From positions 1 through 64,000 of the forward strand of contig NZ_AP021872.1 in assembly GCF_014218255.1 (NCBI RefSeq): 64,000 bases of DNA. Direction: 5' to 3'. This DNA is from Mycoavidus sp. B2-EB (GTDB lineage: Bacteria > Pseudomonadota > Gammaproteobacteria > Burkholderiales > Burkholderiaceae). The notes below the pieces were generated by a model, which saw only the letters and a list, made by a program, of their open reading frames with translations, was not told the DNA's origin and ran no database searches. Position 1 is the first letter of the stretch; every line of letters starts with the position of its first letter. Both the position numbers and the translations under genes were made by a program. Shown piece after piece: positions 48,871 through 58,809 of this stretch.

Positions 48871-51117
48871 ATGCGCTGTCTAATTTATGTTCTTTTTATT
48901 GCCTGGCTTGCCATTCAGCCGGCGCGTGCTCAAGTTACGCTCAATTTTGTGAATGCGGAAGTCGATCAGGTTGCAAAAGCGATTGGGGCGGCGACCAATC
49001 AAACCATTATTGTTGATCCGCGCGTTAAGGGGCGGCTTAATTTAGTGTCTGAGCACTCCGTGACCGCGGCGCAGGCATTAAAAACCCTACAATCTGCGCT
49101 ACGCATGCAAGGTTTTGCTCTAGTGCAAGATCATGGCGTGTTAAAAGTCGTGCCAGAGGCTGATGCAAAGCAGCAAGGCGTGCCAGTTTATATTGGGAAT
49201 ACACCGCAGGCAAAAGGCGACCAGGTTATTACACAAGTTTTTCAGCTACGTCATGAAGCGGCAAGTAGTCTAGTGCCGGTGCTCCGCCCGCTGATTTCAG
49301 CGAATAATGCAATTACCGCATATCCAGCAAACAACACATTAGTGGTGACGGATTATGCAGATAATGTGCGGCGGATTGCTAATATTATTGCTGGCATTGA
49401 TGTGGCGGGCCGGAATATAGAGGTTGTAGCGCTGAAAAACGCTAATGCGCTTGACCTTGCGGCGCAATTACAAAAGATATTAGATCCTGCGCCGATTGGT
49501 GGCACGGATGCTACGTTGAAAATCTCGGTGCTAGCGGATATACGCACTAATTCACTGATTTTGCGCGCGGCTAGCCCGGCGCGCATGAAAGCGGCAAAAC
49601 AATTAATAGCAAAATTGGATTCACCTACGCAGGAGCTCGGCAATATCCATGTGGTGCCGTTACGTAATGCCGATGCAGTCGAGCTGGCTAAAACTTTGCG
49701 CGGTATCTTGGGCGAAAAAGGCGGTGGTGCTTCGACGGCAAATAGTGCGCAGGATTCTTTTAATTCGAGCGGTGGGTTTGGCGGTGCGACAGGCAGCGTT
49801 ATGCCTCCGTTGCCAACTGGCAAAGGAAGTGGCGCGGCGGGTGCTCAAACCAATTCTTCATTAGGCAATCTATTTGGCAGTGCGCCTAACAGTGGTGCTG
49901 GCAATAGCGGTGACAGTTCAGCGGGCGGCATGGTGCAAGCTAATGCGGCCACTAATTCACTGGTGATTACGGCTTCTGAGCCGGTTTACCGGAACTTGCG
50001 CAGAGTGATTGATCAACTCGATACGCGGCGCGCCCAAGTCTATATCGAGTCATTGATTGTCGAAGTTTCATCCATCGATATGGCCCGCTTCGGGATTCAA
50101 TGGCAAGCTGTATTGAATATGGATAAAACTAACGCCGTGTTTGGCGGCGCTAATTACACTATGGATAATGATGCTGGCACGAATATTGTTAAATTGGCTA
50201 CGAGTCCTTATTTAGCGGCGAAAGATCCGCGGCAATCGTTGGCTCTTCCTGCGGAAGGTTTGAATATTGGTTATTTGCGTAACTATGGCAAATTTTTGGG
50301 CTTGGGAGGGTTGTTGCAGGCGCTGAATTCGTTGGGCAACACGAATGTGCTCTCTACCCCAACAATGGTAACGCTGGATAATGAAGAAGCTAGAATTGTT
50401 GTGGGCCAAAATGTCCCTATTTTGACTGGCGCATACCCGCAAACGGTAGGGGCCGGCCAATCCATTAATCCCTTCCAGACGTTTGAAAGACAGGATGTTG
50501 GCGTTACGCTACACGTAAAGCCCAAAATCACTGAGGGGGGGGTGATTCAGCTCCAGATCTATCAAGAAGACTCCGGCGTGGTTCAAAATTCCCTAAACAG
50601 TGCGGCTGGAGTGACGCTTAATAAGCGCGCCATTCAATCAACGGTTTTGGCGGATGATGGCCAGATCATTGTGTTAGGGGGGTTATTGCAAGATAAATAT
50701 AGCGACGGTAATTCTAAAGTGCCTGGGTTGGGCAGTATCCCAGTGCTTGGAGCCCTCTTTCGTTACGAAAACAAAAAGCGAGACAAAAACAATTTGATGG
50801 TATTTCTGCGCCCAGTGATTATACGTAACGCCCAAGATGCGCAACGTGTTTCGCTTGATCGATATGATTATATGCGGGCGCAGACGACGAATTTTGGCTC
50901 GGATAATTGGTTGATGCGCGATCAAAATACACCGGTGATGCCAAGCGCTCCGCTACCGCTTGACCAGGGCGGAACAACTCTGCCGGCGTTTACTCCGCAG
51001 TTGCGCGCGGCTCCATCCGTTAAGCAAGATCAAGCCCCAGCTTCAGCCGCGCCCTCTAATGCGCGTTGGCTGAATGCGATTCCCGGTATGGAGGATGAGC
51101 CGGGGACGCGGCCGTGA
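48871..51117 (+). CDS. gspD: Type II secretion outer-membrane secretin GspD
   Basis: GspD forms the outer-membrane pore of the type II secretion system. It has 748 residues with a signal peptide (cleavage after about A20, ARA-Q). The N0 domain (VTLNFVNAEVDQVAKAIGAA), three N-domains and the secretin core with LSTPTMVTLDNEEARIVVGQ and LHVKPKITEGGVIQLQIYQE are present in order. A glycine/serine-rich loop lies at about 285-355. No ribosome site is evident; a -10-like TATTCT abuts the ATG. It overlaps gspE by 4 bp. Confidence 0.96.
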   Translation: MRCLIYVLFIAWLAIQPARAQVTLNFVNAEVDQVAKAIGAATNQTIIVDPRVKGRLNLVSEHSVTAAQALKTLQSALRMQGFALVQDHGVLKVVPEADAKQQGVPVYIGNTPQAKGDQVITQVFQLRHEAASSLVPVLRPLISANNAITAYPANNTLVVTDYADNVRRIANIIAGIDVAGRNIEVVALKNANALDLAAQLQKILDPAPIGGTDATLKISVLADIRTNSLILRAASPARMKAAKQLIAKLDSPTQELGNIHVVPLRNADAVELAKTLRGILGEKGGGASTANSAQDSFNSSGGFGGATGSVMPPLPTGKGSGAAGAQTNSSLGNLFGSAPNSGAGNSGDSSAGGMVQANAATNSLVITASEPVYRNLRRVIDQLDTRRAQVYIESLIVEVSSIDMARFGIQWQAVLNMDKTNAVFGGANYTMDNDAGTNIVKLATSPYLAAKDPRQSLALPAEGLNIGYLRNYGKFLGLGGLLQALNSLGNTNVLSTPTMVTLDNEEARIVVGQNVPILTGAYPQTVGAGQSINPFQTFERQDVGVTLHVKPKITEGGVIQLQIYQEDSGVVQNSLNSAAGVTLNKRAIQSTVLADDGQIIVLGGLLQDKYSDGNSKVPGLGSIPVLGALFRYENKKRDKNNLMVFLRPVIIRNAQDAQRVSLDRYDYMRAQTTNFGSDNWLMRDQNTPVMPSAPLPLDQGGTTLPAFTPQLRAAPSVKQDQAPASAAPSNARWLNAIPGMEDEPGTRP

Positions 51118-52610
51118 CAAAATTAGACCCTCCGCTTGTCGCCCAAGCAGGTCTGCCACCGCCGGAGTTGTCCCGTGCGGCGCCATCGTCTTTGGTGGCG
51201 CGCACCATACCCTACAGTTTTGCTCGGGCGGGGCAAGTTTTGGCGGCCCAGCAACATGGTGACAGCCTTGAAGTTTGGGTGAGCGAGCGTACGCATGCCA
51301 GTGCCTTAGCTGAAATTGCGCGGCAATTTGGTGCGTTGCGTCTAGTCCATTTAACGGCTGACGAACTTGCACAAGCCATTAACCGTGCTTATGCGCTTCA
51401 TGATGGAAGTGCGGCGCAAGTCGTCGGCGAAGTTGAAGGCGAGGTCGATTTATCTCGGCTTATGCAAGATATTCCTGAAATTGAGGACTTGCTTGAAACA
51501 GAGGATGATGCGCCGATTATCCGCATGATCAATGCGCTATTTACGCAAGCTGCGCGAGAAGGCGCGTCCGATATTCATATTGAATCCTTTGAGAATGCAT
51601 CCGTCGTGCGTTTTCGCATCGACGGCACGCTACGCGATGTGGTGCGCCCCAAAAAAGCCTTGCATGGTGCGTTAATCTCGCGGATTAAAATCATGGCGCA
51701 GCTTGATATTGCGGAAAAAAGATTGCCGCAAGATGGCCGCATTACCTTACGAGTCGCGGGTCGGCCAGTGGATGTGCGGGTTTCGACCTTGCCCACTGGA
51801 CACGGCGAGCGCGCGGTATTGCGCTTGCTTGAGAAAGATGGTCAACGGCTGAATCTGGATACGCTCGGCATGGCCACCGCGACGCAAGCGCAGTTTGATA
51901 AATTGATTGCGCATCCGCATGGCATTGTATTAGTTACCGGCCCAACGGGTTCAGGTAAAACCACCACTTTATATGCGGCGCTGTCGCGGCTTGAGACGGC
52001 CAGCACGAATATTATGACGGTTGAAGATCCGATTGAATATGATCTGCCTGGGATTGGCCAAACGCAGGTCAACGAGCGGATTGGCATGAATTTTGCGCGG
52101 GCTCTCCGCTCGATTTTGCGGCAGGATCCTGACATCATCATGATTGGCGAAATTCGAGATCTTGAAACAGCACAGATTGCTGTGCAAGCTTCGTTAACCG
52201 GGCATTTAGTCCTGGCTACGCTACACACCAATGATGCCGCATCCTCTGTCACTCGGCTAACGGATATGGGTGTCGAACCTTATTTACTTGCCTCTAGTTT
52301 GCTCGGCGTGCTGGCGCAACGACTCGTGCGTCGCTTATGTCCGGCTTGTCGGAGCCAGCACGCTGATGGCTGGCATGCCTCTGGCTGTGAGCAATGCGGA
52401 CAATCTGGCTATCAAGGCCGGTATGGTATCTATGAATTGCTGGTGCTCAATGACGAGATCCGGAGTTTGATCCACCGGCAAGCCGCCGATGCCGAATTGC
52501 TAGCAGCGGGACGGGCGAACGGAATGCATACTTTACGTGAAGATGCGCAGCGCTGGCTAGAGACCGGCGTGACCTCGCGTGAAGAGGTGATGCGGGTGAC
52601 TGGCGGATAA
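51114..52610 (+). CDS. gspE: Type II secretion ATPase GspE
   Basis: GspE is the cytoplasmic hexameric ATPase that powers pseudopilus assembly. It is 498 residues. Walker A GPTGSGKTTTLYAAL is near 276-290, the Asp box MTVEDPIEYDLPGIGQTQV follows, and Walker B and His boxes IIMIGEIRDLETAQIA and LVLATLHTNDAASSVTRL come next. The zinc motif CPAC-x-CEQCG lies near 411-426. The start is GTG at 51114, overlapping the gspD TGA in a GTGA arrangement. Confidence 0.96.
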   Translation: MTKLDPPLVAQAGLPPPELSRAAPSSLVARTIPYSFARAGQVLAAQQHGDSLEVWVSERTHASALAEIARQFGALRLVHLTADELAQAINRAYALHDGSAAQVVGEVEGEVDLSRLMQDIPEIEDLLETEDDAPIIRMINALFTQAAREGASDIHIESFENASVVRFRIDGTLRDVVRPKKALHGALISRIKIMAQLDIAEKRLPQDGRITLRVAGRPVDVRVSTLPTGHGERAVLRLLEKDGQRLNLDTLGMATATQAQFDKLIAHPHGIVLVTGPTGSGKTTTLYAALSRLETASTNIMTVEDPIEYDLPGIGQTQVNERIGMNFARALRSILRQDPDIIMIGEIRDLETAQIAVQASLTGHLVLATLHTNDAASSVTRLTDMGVEPYLLASSLLGVLAQRLVRRLCPACRSQHADGWHASGCEQCGQSGYQGRYGIYELLVLNDEIRSLIHRQAADAELLAAGRANGMHTLREDAQRWLETGVTSREEVMRVTGG

Positions 52611-52662
52611 AATTACCGGATTTAAAAATCTTCGATCTATCAAACTATAAGGTAGCCTGCTA

Positions 52663-53880
52663 ATGCCCGCTTTTCGCTTTGAAGCGATTGACTCGTCTGG
52701 CAAATCGCGGCGTGGCGTGCTGGAGGCCGATAGCGCGCGCGCGGCGCGCAGCCAATTGCGTTTGCAAGCGCTCACGCCGCTTGTCGTTGAAGCAGCCGGT
52801 AACCAGATGCGCAATACGCGTCACGCACGACTGGCATTCGGGCGGCGCTTATCTCAGCGTGAACAAGCCATTTTTACGCGTCAACTGGCGAGCTTGCTGA
52901 CAGCCGGTTTGCCACTTGATGAAATTCTTAGCGTGCTGGCCGAGCAAGCAGAGCGGGATTATGTGCGTGAACTGGTGGCTGCGATTCGGGCTGAAATATT
53001 AGGTGGGCAATCGCTCGCAGGAGCCCTGAGCGTCCATCCGCAGGATTTTCCCGAGATTTATCGCGCCCTAGTCTCTGCCGGTGAGCAAACCGGTAAGCTG
53101 GATATCGTCTTGGGGCGTCTTGCCGATTATATTGAACAACGCAATACATTGCGGCAAAAAATTCAATTGGCCTTTACATATCCAGCCATTGTGACCATCG
53201 TTGCCTTTGGCATCGTCATGTTTTTATTGAGTTATGTGGTGCCGCAGGTCGTCAGTGTATTTTCCAGCACTAAACAGCAGTTGCCATTATTGACGGTGGC
53301 AATGCTTGGATTGTCAAGTTTTGTTAAGCAGGGCTGGTGGGGTATGTTGATCGCTGGGCTGCTGATAGGCGGGGGGCTGCGGCGTATTTTACAACAGCCG
53401 CGCGCCCGTTTGGCTTTTCATCGCTGGCTGTTGGATGTGCCGCTCATCGGCAAACTTGTGCGAGGGTATAACACGGTCCGCTTTGCCAGCACGTTGGCCA
53501 TCTTGACTGCCGCCGGAGTGCCCATTTTACGGGCGTTGCAAGCCGCTGGCGAGACGCTTAGCAATGTTGCTATGCGCCAAAATATCGACCAGGCGATTGT
53601 GCGGGTGCGTGAAGGGACTTCTCTCTCTCGTGCGCTGGCTGGCACCCATACCTTTGCGCCGGTGTTGATTCATCTAATTCGCGCGGGCGAAGCGACGGGC
53701 GATTTGACGGCTATGCTTGAGCGAGCGGCGGCGGGTGAAGCGGCTGAACTTGAGCGCCGTACATTATTTTTAACGAGTTTGCTGGAGCCGTTGTTGATCC
53801 TTGCGATGGGTGGAGTGGTGTTAGTGATTGTTCTCGCCGTGATGATGCCGATTATCGAATTAAATCAAATGGTGGGGTGA
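52663..53880 (+). CDS. gspF: Type II secretion inner-membrane platform protein GspF
   Basis: GspF is the polytopic protein around which the T2SS platform is built. It has 405 residues with two T2SF domains and three membrane segments. The MPAFRFEAIDSSGKSRRGVL start, ALVSAGEQTGKLDIVLGRLA and LIRAGEATGDLTAMLERAA are the duplicated GspF signatures. It ends four bases before the convergent gspC stop, with no terminator between them. Confidence 0.95.
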   Translation: MPAFRFEAIDSSGKSRRGVLEADSARAARSQLRLQALTPLVVEAAGNQMRNTRHARLAFGRRLSQREQAIFTRQLASLLTAGLPLDEILSVLAEQAERDYVRELVAAIRAEILGGQSLAGALSVHPQDFPEIYRALVSAGEQTGKLDIVLGRLADYIEQRNTLRQKIQLAFTYPAIVTIVAFGIVMFLLSYVVPQVVSVFSSTKQQLPLLTVAMLGLSSFVKQGWWGMLIAGLLIGGGLRRILQQPRARLAFHRWLLDVPLIGKLVRGYNTVRFASTLAILTAAGVPILRALQAAGETLSNVAMRQNIDQAIVRVREGTSLSRALAGTHTFAPVLIHLIRAGEATGDLTAMLERAAAGEAAELERRTLFLTSLLEPLLILAMGGVVLVIVLAVMMPIIELNQMVG

Positions 53881-53884
53881 TACG

Positions 53885-54310
53885 CTAGCGCATATAAATG
53901 GTCGGCGCATCGGTCAATGCTGGCAAAAATACTTCACTTTTAACACCGCTATGTTCAATAATGACTGAGCGTGCGCGCACTTCATGTAGGCGTGTATTTT
54001 GATCGATGGGTTGTCCTACGGAAACGGCTCGTAAAGGTTGGCCGGTTAGTCCGATAATGGCTGCGGCGCCATGTTCTTGGGCCAGCACGCCGGCCAGTTG
54101 AAAGTCGCTGCGCACGGGGTTGGCTTGTCCGCCAAAGAGTCGGTTAGCGTATTCGATCTTAAGCGGTGCTCGACTTGCGCTGGCGGCAGCCAGAGGAGGT
54201 GTCTGATGAGATGTTAAAGTAATGCCCCAGTAGGTTACAGTTGCGCAGAAAAGCGCAACTAATATGAGCGAAATAATACGTGCAGCAGCAGAGTTTTGTA
54301 TAGAGATCAT
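53885..54310 (-). CDS. gspC: Type II secretion inner-membrane protein GspC (inverted)
   Basis: GspC links the inner-membrane platform to the secretin through its periplasmic HR domain. From the ATG at 54310 it is 141 residues: one N-terminal membrane helix (about 10-30) and an HR-like domain (about 52-140, ADNRLFGGQ-like then FQLAGVLAQEHGAAAIIGL). There is no PDZ or coiled coil, so it is the short Burkholderia type. It is encoded opposite to its neighbours, an arrangement also seen in Burkholderia. A longer frame to 54427 is unlikely. Confidence 0.85.
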   Translation of the reverse strand: MISIQNSAAARIISLILVALFCATVTYWGITLTSHQTPPLAAASASRAPLKIEYANRLFGGQANPVRSDFQLAGVLAQEHGAAAIIGLTGQPLRAVSVGQPIDQNTRLHEVRARSVIIEHSGVKSEVFLPALTDAPTIYMR

Positions 54311-54406
54311 GAAATAATAGGTATGAATAGCATTCACTAGGCAGAGTATAGTAAATTTACTGCGATATTGGGTTAGGTGTTTTATTTTTGAAGGTTGGAA
54401 ATAGTG

Positions 54407-54877
54407 ATGATGAATGGGAAAATGCACGATTATTCAAATAAGGCAAACGCTTTACGTCGTATCTCGCTGTATCAGCGCGGGTTTACTTTAATCGAGTTGA
54501 TGGTCGTCATCGCGATTCTAGGCATACTGGCCGCCCTAGTTGTGCCGAAAATCATGAGCCGGCCAGATGAGGCGCGCCGGATTGCAGCGCTACAAGACAT
54601 TAAGACTATCTCGCAGGCACTTAAGTTGTATCGTCTCGATAATATCCGCTATCCAACGCAAGAACAGGGTTTGCGCGCTCTAGTCGAAAAACCCTCTCTT
54701 GACCCCGTGCCGAGCAATTGGAAAGAGGATGGATATTTAGAGCGTTTGCCAAACGACCCTTGGGGCAATCCGTATCAGTACCTTAATCCAGGTGCGCATG
54801 GCGAGGTTGATATTTTTAGCTATGGCGCAGGTGGGGCATCAGATCATGAAGGGACGGCGATTGGCTCGTGGCAATAA
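54407..54877 (+). CDS. gspG: Major pseudopilin GspG
   Basis: GspG is the main subunit of the T2SS pseudopilus. The leader is long for the family (about 25 residues, ending QRG), then the cleavage/methylation motif [20 protein letters not shown]. The body shows the Ca2+-binding end [12 protein letters not shown]-like region ([20 protein letters not shown]). It is 156 residues from the ATG at 54407; a TTG at 54395 is possible. The gene heads gspG-H-I-J-K-L-M-N, in which neighbours mostly overlap. Confidence 0.95.
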   Translation: MMNGKMHDYSNKANALRRISLYQRGFTLIELMVVIAILGILAALVVPKIMSRPDEARRIAALQDIKTISQALKLYRLDNIRYPTQEQGLRALVEKPSLDPVPSNWKEDGYLERLPNDPWGNPYQYLNPGAHGEVDIFSYGAGGASDHEGTAIGSWQ

Positions 54878-55367
54878 CTTGATTCATGGGCCTCAGCCAG
54901 TACGCTTGGCAAGCGGATTTACTCTGCTCGAGATGTTGGTTGTACTGGTTATTGCAGGTTTGTTGATTTCTTTAGCCTCTTTATCGATCACGCGTAATCC
55001 ACGCACGGAGTTTGCCGAAGAGGCGCAACGGCTTGCATTATTGTTTGAGTCGGCAGCGAATGAAGCGCAAGTGCGGTCGCAGTTGATTGCATGGGAGCCT
55101 ACGCTAGGGGGCTATCGTTTCCTGATACAGGTCGAAAAAGATTGGCGGGTATTGCGCGACGATGTCTTTGCCCCGCGCCAATGGCGTACGCCGCTCAATG
55201 CTATAACAATTCGTTATGCGGGCGCGCAAGAGCTGGCTGAACGCGTCATATTCAGTACGGAAAGTATTGATGTTGCCGTGACGGTTACGCTTTATTTAAA
55301 TGCCACCCAACTGAGTGTGACGAGCAATGGCAATGGCCGTTATGACGTGCAAGAGAAAAAAATCTAG
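54846..55367 (+). CDS. gspH: Minor pseudopilin GspH
   Basis: GspH is a minor pseudopilin near the tip of the pseudopilus. The prepilin motif [20 protein letters not shown] is near residues 22-41, after a basic leader. The protein is 173 residues from the ATG at 54846, overlapping the gspG end by 32 bp. Other in-frame starts upstream lie inside gspG. The globular part has the GspH/FimT shape ([19 protein letters not shown]). Confidence 0.88.
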   Translation: MKGRRLARGNNLIHGPQPVRLASGFTLLEMLVVLVIAGLLISLASLSITRNPRTEFAEEAQRLALLFESAANEAQVRSQLIAWEPTLGGYRFLIQVEKDWRVLRDDVFAPRQWRTPLNAITIRYAGAQELAERVIFSTESIDVAVTVTLYLNATQLSVTSNGNGRYDVQEKKI

Positions 55368-55743
55368 CCGCGTTATGGCGGGTTTTACACTTATTGAAGC
55401 GCTGATTGCGCTTGCTATTATCGCGATTGCTTTAGCTGCATCGTTGCGCGCATCAGGCAGTTTGGCGTTGGGGGGACGTGCATTGCACGATCGGCTATTA
55501 GCGGGTTTTAGCGCAGATAATGTGCTGGCGCAACTGCGCTTAGAGCACGCCTGGCTGCCGCTGGGGGCGGTGAATTTTCCTTGTGCACAGGGAAATATCG
55601 ATTTTATCTGCATCCGGACCGTGTCCGCGACGCCTAATCCGATTTTTCGGCGCGTTGATGTCGTGGTTAAGCAAGCTGGTTTTAATAGTGAGTTGGCGCA
55701 TTTGATGACGGTGATAGCGAATGAAACGCAACGGCCGTTATAA
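55342..55743 (+). CDS. gspI: Minor pseudopilin GspI
   Basis: GspI is a minor pseudopilin that nucleates the tip complex with GspJ and GspK. It is 133 residues, with a lysine-rich leader followed by GFTLIEALIALAIIAIALAA. The short globular domain has the GspI NVLAQLRLE and PNPIFRRVDVVV motifs. The ATG at 55342 overlaps gspH; the ATG at 55375 is less likely because it shortens the leader to one residue or so. Confidence 0.9.
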   Translation: MTCKRKKSSRVMAGFTLIEALIALAIIAIALAASLRASGSLALGGRALHDRLLAGFSADNVLAQLRLEHAWLPLGAVNFPCAQGNIDFICIRTVSATPNPIFRRVDVVVKQAGFNSELAHLMTVIANETQRPL

Positions 55744-56386
55744 ATATCAAATCGGCTTCACATTGGTTGAGTTATTGGTCACGATGACCATTCTGGCCTT
55801 GGTTGCAATTTTATCGTGGCGTGGACTTGATCAGATTGTGCGTGCCCGTGATGCCGTGACCTTATCTATGGCCAACGAGCGTGCGCTGGCGCAGTTCTTT
55901 GATCAGGTCGGGATTGATGTGCGGCAAGCGGCGCTTGAGCGAGACCTGGGTCAGCCAGCCATTGTTTTTGGTGCCGGGCAATTGCAAATTGTGAGGCAGC
56001 TTAATGTATCTGGACAGGCGCCGCGCTTACAAGTCGTGCGTTATCAAGTACCGCAGGGGCGGGTATTGCGCCTCGCTTCGCCGCCGCTTGCAACGTTTAG
56101 GCAATTGCAGGCTGCTCTCGCGGTTGAGGCGGGCATGGAGGATTGGAGCACGGTTGAGCTCATCAATGGAGTACGTGCCGTGAGTGTGCGCGGCTGGGTG
56201 CGACAACTCGGCTGGACTGCCAATATGCAGGATGTGCAAGCTGCTTTCAATAAAAATTTAACTCCATTGACGGCGCTGCAAGCGCGTCAGATTCCATCTG
56301 AGCGTAGTATGACGGGTATCAAATTGACCGTGCACGTAGTCAAAGCGCAGCATCCGCTCACGCGCATTCTATTGGTCGGGGAGTGA
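55721..56386 (+). CDS. gspJ: Minor pseudopilin GspJ
   Basis: GspJ is a minor pseudopilin of the tip complex. The 221-residue protein has leader MKRNGRYKYQIG then FTLVELLVTMTILALVAILS. The body shows RGLDQIVRARDAV and FFDQVGIDVRQAALE, typical of GspJ. It starts 23 bp before the gspI stop. Confidence 0.92.
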   Translation: MKRNGRYKYQIGFTLVELLVTMTILALVAILSWRGLDQIVRARDAVTLSMANERALAQFFDQVGIDVRQAALERDLGQPAIVFGAGQLQIVRQLNVSGQAPRLQVVRYQVPQGRVLRLASPPLATFRQLQAALAVEAGMEDWSTVELINGVRAVSVRGWVRQLGWTANMQDVQAAFNKNLTPLTALQARQIPSERSMTGIKLTVHVVKAQHPLTRILLVGE

Positions 56387-56390
56387 GGAT

Positions 56391-57482
56391 TTGCGTACGA
56401 TCCGACGTTATTCTTCCGGTTACAATGATCCCCGTCGGGCGCGTGGTGCGGCGCTGATCACCGCGCTGTTTGTGGTGACGCTGTCGGCGCTGTTGGTGTC
56501 TGGCCTGTTGTGGCGACAGCAAATTCAAATTCGCCGTATCGAAAATCAGCAGATGATGATGCAGGCCCAGTGGGTGCAACGTGGCGCGCTTGATTGGACA
56601 CGCTTCATCTTGCGCGCGGCAGCAGATACTTCGCCGATTGATTATCTCGGCGGCATTTGGGCCGTACCTATTGCCCAGACGCGCTTATCTGATTTACTCG
56701 GACGCGCTGGGGCAGCGGGCGATGCGTATGAGCAGGACACTTATTTATCCGGTTCGATTGAAGATGCACAAGCTAAATTCAATTTGCGCAATTTAATTAG
56801 TACGCCCCGGCCCGGGAAGTTAGAGCTAAATCTGGTGCAGGTTGCGAACTTTGAGCGCTTGTTAGCGATCCTTAATTTAAGGCCAGAATTAGCAAAAGCC
56901 ACAGCTTTGCAGCTCCGCGCGTCGCTGATGAACTCAAGGCAAACTTTGCAAAGCGGGGCGAATTCTAAGTTGCAGGATGCGGCTGGCAGCGAGAAGGTAG
57001 AGGGCCAAGCAGAAAATCCATCATTTGCGGCGAATTCGGAAGGCGGGCTTAACTCTCAAGGGTTGGCGATCAATTCTGTGGAAGCCTTGCTTGATGTCCC
57101 CGGCTTTAGCGCAGATATGGTGGCGCAACTCAAGCCGTTTGTCACGGTCTTACCACAGCCCAGCGCGGTTAATGTGAATACGGTAAGTGCCGAAGTGTTA
57201 GCCGCAATGATTCCAGGTTTGGAGGTACCCAATGCGCAGATGCTATTGACCTTGCGTGAGCAGGTTTTTTTCGTTAATACAGGTGACTTCACGAATCGCT
57301 TACGCACCATTACTGGGTCACAGCTTGAATTTGATACCAGCCAATTCGATGTAAGAACTGATTTCTTTGTCATTCATGGGCAGGTGCAGCATAATCGCGC
57401 GCGCTTATTGCGTGATGTATTAGTGTATCGCCACCGTTTGACGCGTAGTACACGTATCATTAGTATGCGTGATGCAGTATGA
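56391..57482 (+). CDS. gspK: Minor pseudopilin GspK
   Basis: GspK is the large minor pseudopilin at the pseudopilus tip and, unlike the others, lacks the +5 glutamate. It is 363 residues, beginning with a basic leader then GAALITALFVVTLSALLVSG. Later features are AALDWTRFILRA-like and the SAM-like fold with AVNVNTVSAEVLAAMIPGLE. The start is TTG at 56391, four bases after the gspJ stop; no better start was found. A linker rich in Q, S and N (about 175-220) is of low complexity. Confidence 0.9.
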   Translation: MRTIRRYSSGYNDPRRARGAALITALFVVTLSALLVSGLLWRQQIQIRRIENQQMMMQAQWVQRGALDWTRFILRAAADTSPIDYLGGIWAVPIAQTRLSDLLGRAGAAGDAYEQDTYLSGSIEDAQAKFNLRNLISTPRPGKLELNLVQVANFERLLAILNLRPELAKATALQLRASLMNSRQTLQSGANSKLQDAAGSEKVEGQAENPSFAANSEGGLNSQGLAINSVEALLDVPGFSADMVAQLKPFVTVLPQPSAVNVNTVSAEVLAAMIPGLEVPNAQMLLTLREQVFFVNTGDFTNRLRTITGSQLEFDTSQFDVRTDFFVIHGQVQHNRARLLRDVLVYRHRLTRSTRIISMRDAV

Positions 57483-57507
57483 TTATTTTGCGAAAGGGAT
57501 CAGCGTT

Positions 57508-58809
57508 TTGACAACACTTGTGGTTCAACTACCCGCCCGCGACCCAGCGCTAACCTCAGCGCAATGGCAGTTGTCGGCTTTGCCCTTTATTCTTTTTGAT
57601 CGGCGCGCCCGCGTATTGCGTGCAGGTCAGTCCTCACTTGCGCTGCTACCGAAAGCGCGGACAACCATTTTACTGGTTGCAGCGCGCGATGTACTCATGC
57701 TGACCGTAGCGCTTGCGCCCCTCAAGGGCACACGTTTACGGCAAGCTTTACCCAATGTAATCGAAGAGCATGTGATCCGAGATCCACAAACTTGCCATAT
57801 TGCACTTGATCCGATAGCCACTGAAAATAATCAACGGGTGTTGGCAACGATTGATCGCGCTTGGTTTCGTTTTGTATATGAGGCCTTTATCGAAGCGGGT
57901 CATCAGGCTTTACGCGCAGTGCCGATTACACGCTGTTTGGCCATACCTGAGGTTGAAGCCCCGGCAAGCCTTGAGGCCAAGCTTGAAAGTGTCGTGGATA
58001 AAAACGTTACGCCTTTATTGGTTGTGATGGTTGGGTATTCTGAGCCGAGCTCTGTAACTTCGCCGGTTGATGTGGCTGAGTCATGCGTTGAACTTGCTTT
58101 GATTCGCGCGGGTCAAGGCCAAGGTCTGACGGTCCCAATGCATGCGCTCAACCAGACGCTGAACGCATTGGCGGGGCCTGGGCCGCTGACGCTCTATCGA
58201 CTGACTGACGTGCCAGGCATGCCCTCTGTTACGGCAGCGCCGCCCCCTTTTGAGAATCAGCCATCCCTCTCATTTGAGGCCTTGGCGCGGCAGGCGTTAA
58301 GCTGCTCTTTTAACTTGTGCCAATTTGAATTTGCGGAGCAACCATGGCGCTTTAGGCGCGGTGCCTTAAAGCTCTGGCGTTTGCCGTTGGGTTTGGCGCT
58401 GGCTAGCTTACTGGCGATGGTCATTGGCGTCAATCTGCAATGGCTATTGCTGGTACGGCAGCAAACTATGCTGAGTACGCAGCAGATTGAGGTGCTGCTG
58501 AACGCTTTTCCAAAAACCACAGCCGTGCTGAACCCTCCCCAACAAATGACGCGCCAGCTCGATGCGCTGCGTACGGCTGTAGGTGAGCTTTCACCTACGG
58601 ATTTTCTAAGCCTTGCGGAGGGCCTGGCACGCGCGCTAGGGAGCATCTCGCCGACGGCTATTGCGCAGATGAATTACCGTAGCCGTGTGCTTGAAGTGAG
58701 CTTTAAACCGGGCGTGAAAATTGATGAAGCTTTTGGGCAACGGCTCGCTAGCCAAGGGCTGGACGCACATTTTGCGCAAGGCAAATGGATTATTAAGGGA
58801 CGAGGATGA
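57508..58809 (+). CDS. gspL: Type II secretion protein GspL
   Basis: GspL is a single-pass inner-membrane protein whose cytoplasmic domain holds GspE. From the TTG at 57508 it is 433 residues: an actin-like cytoplasmic domain (about 1-300), one membrane helix (LPLGLALASLLAMVIGVNL) and a periplasmic ferredoxin-like end. AAGGGA lies about 9 bp before 57508, and TTLVVQLPARDP is the expected family start. An ATG at 57472, inside gspK, is the alternative. It ends in an ATGA overlap with gspM. Confidence 0.88.
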   Translation: MTTLVVQLPARDPALTSAQWQLSALPFILFDRRARVLRAGQSSLALLPKARTTILLVAARDVLMLTVALAPLKGTRLRQALPNVIEEHVIRDPQTCHIALDPIATENNQRVLATIDRAWFRFVYEAFIEAGHQALRAVPITRCLAIPEVEAPASLEAKLESVVDKNVTPLLVVMVGYSEPSSVTSPVDVAESCVELALIRAGQGQGLTVPMHALNQTLNALAGPGPLTLYRLTDVPGMPSVTAAPPPFENQPSLSFEALARQALSCSFNLCQFEFAEQPWRFRRGALKLWRLPLGLALASLLAMVIGVNLQWLLLVRQQTMLSTQQIEVLLNAFPKTTAVLNPPQQMTRQLDALRTAVGELSPTDFLSLAEGLARALGSISPTAIAQMNYRSRVLEVSFKPGVKIDEAFGQRLASQGLDAHFAQGKWIIKGRG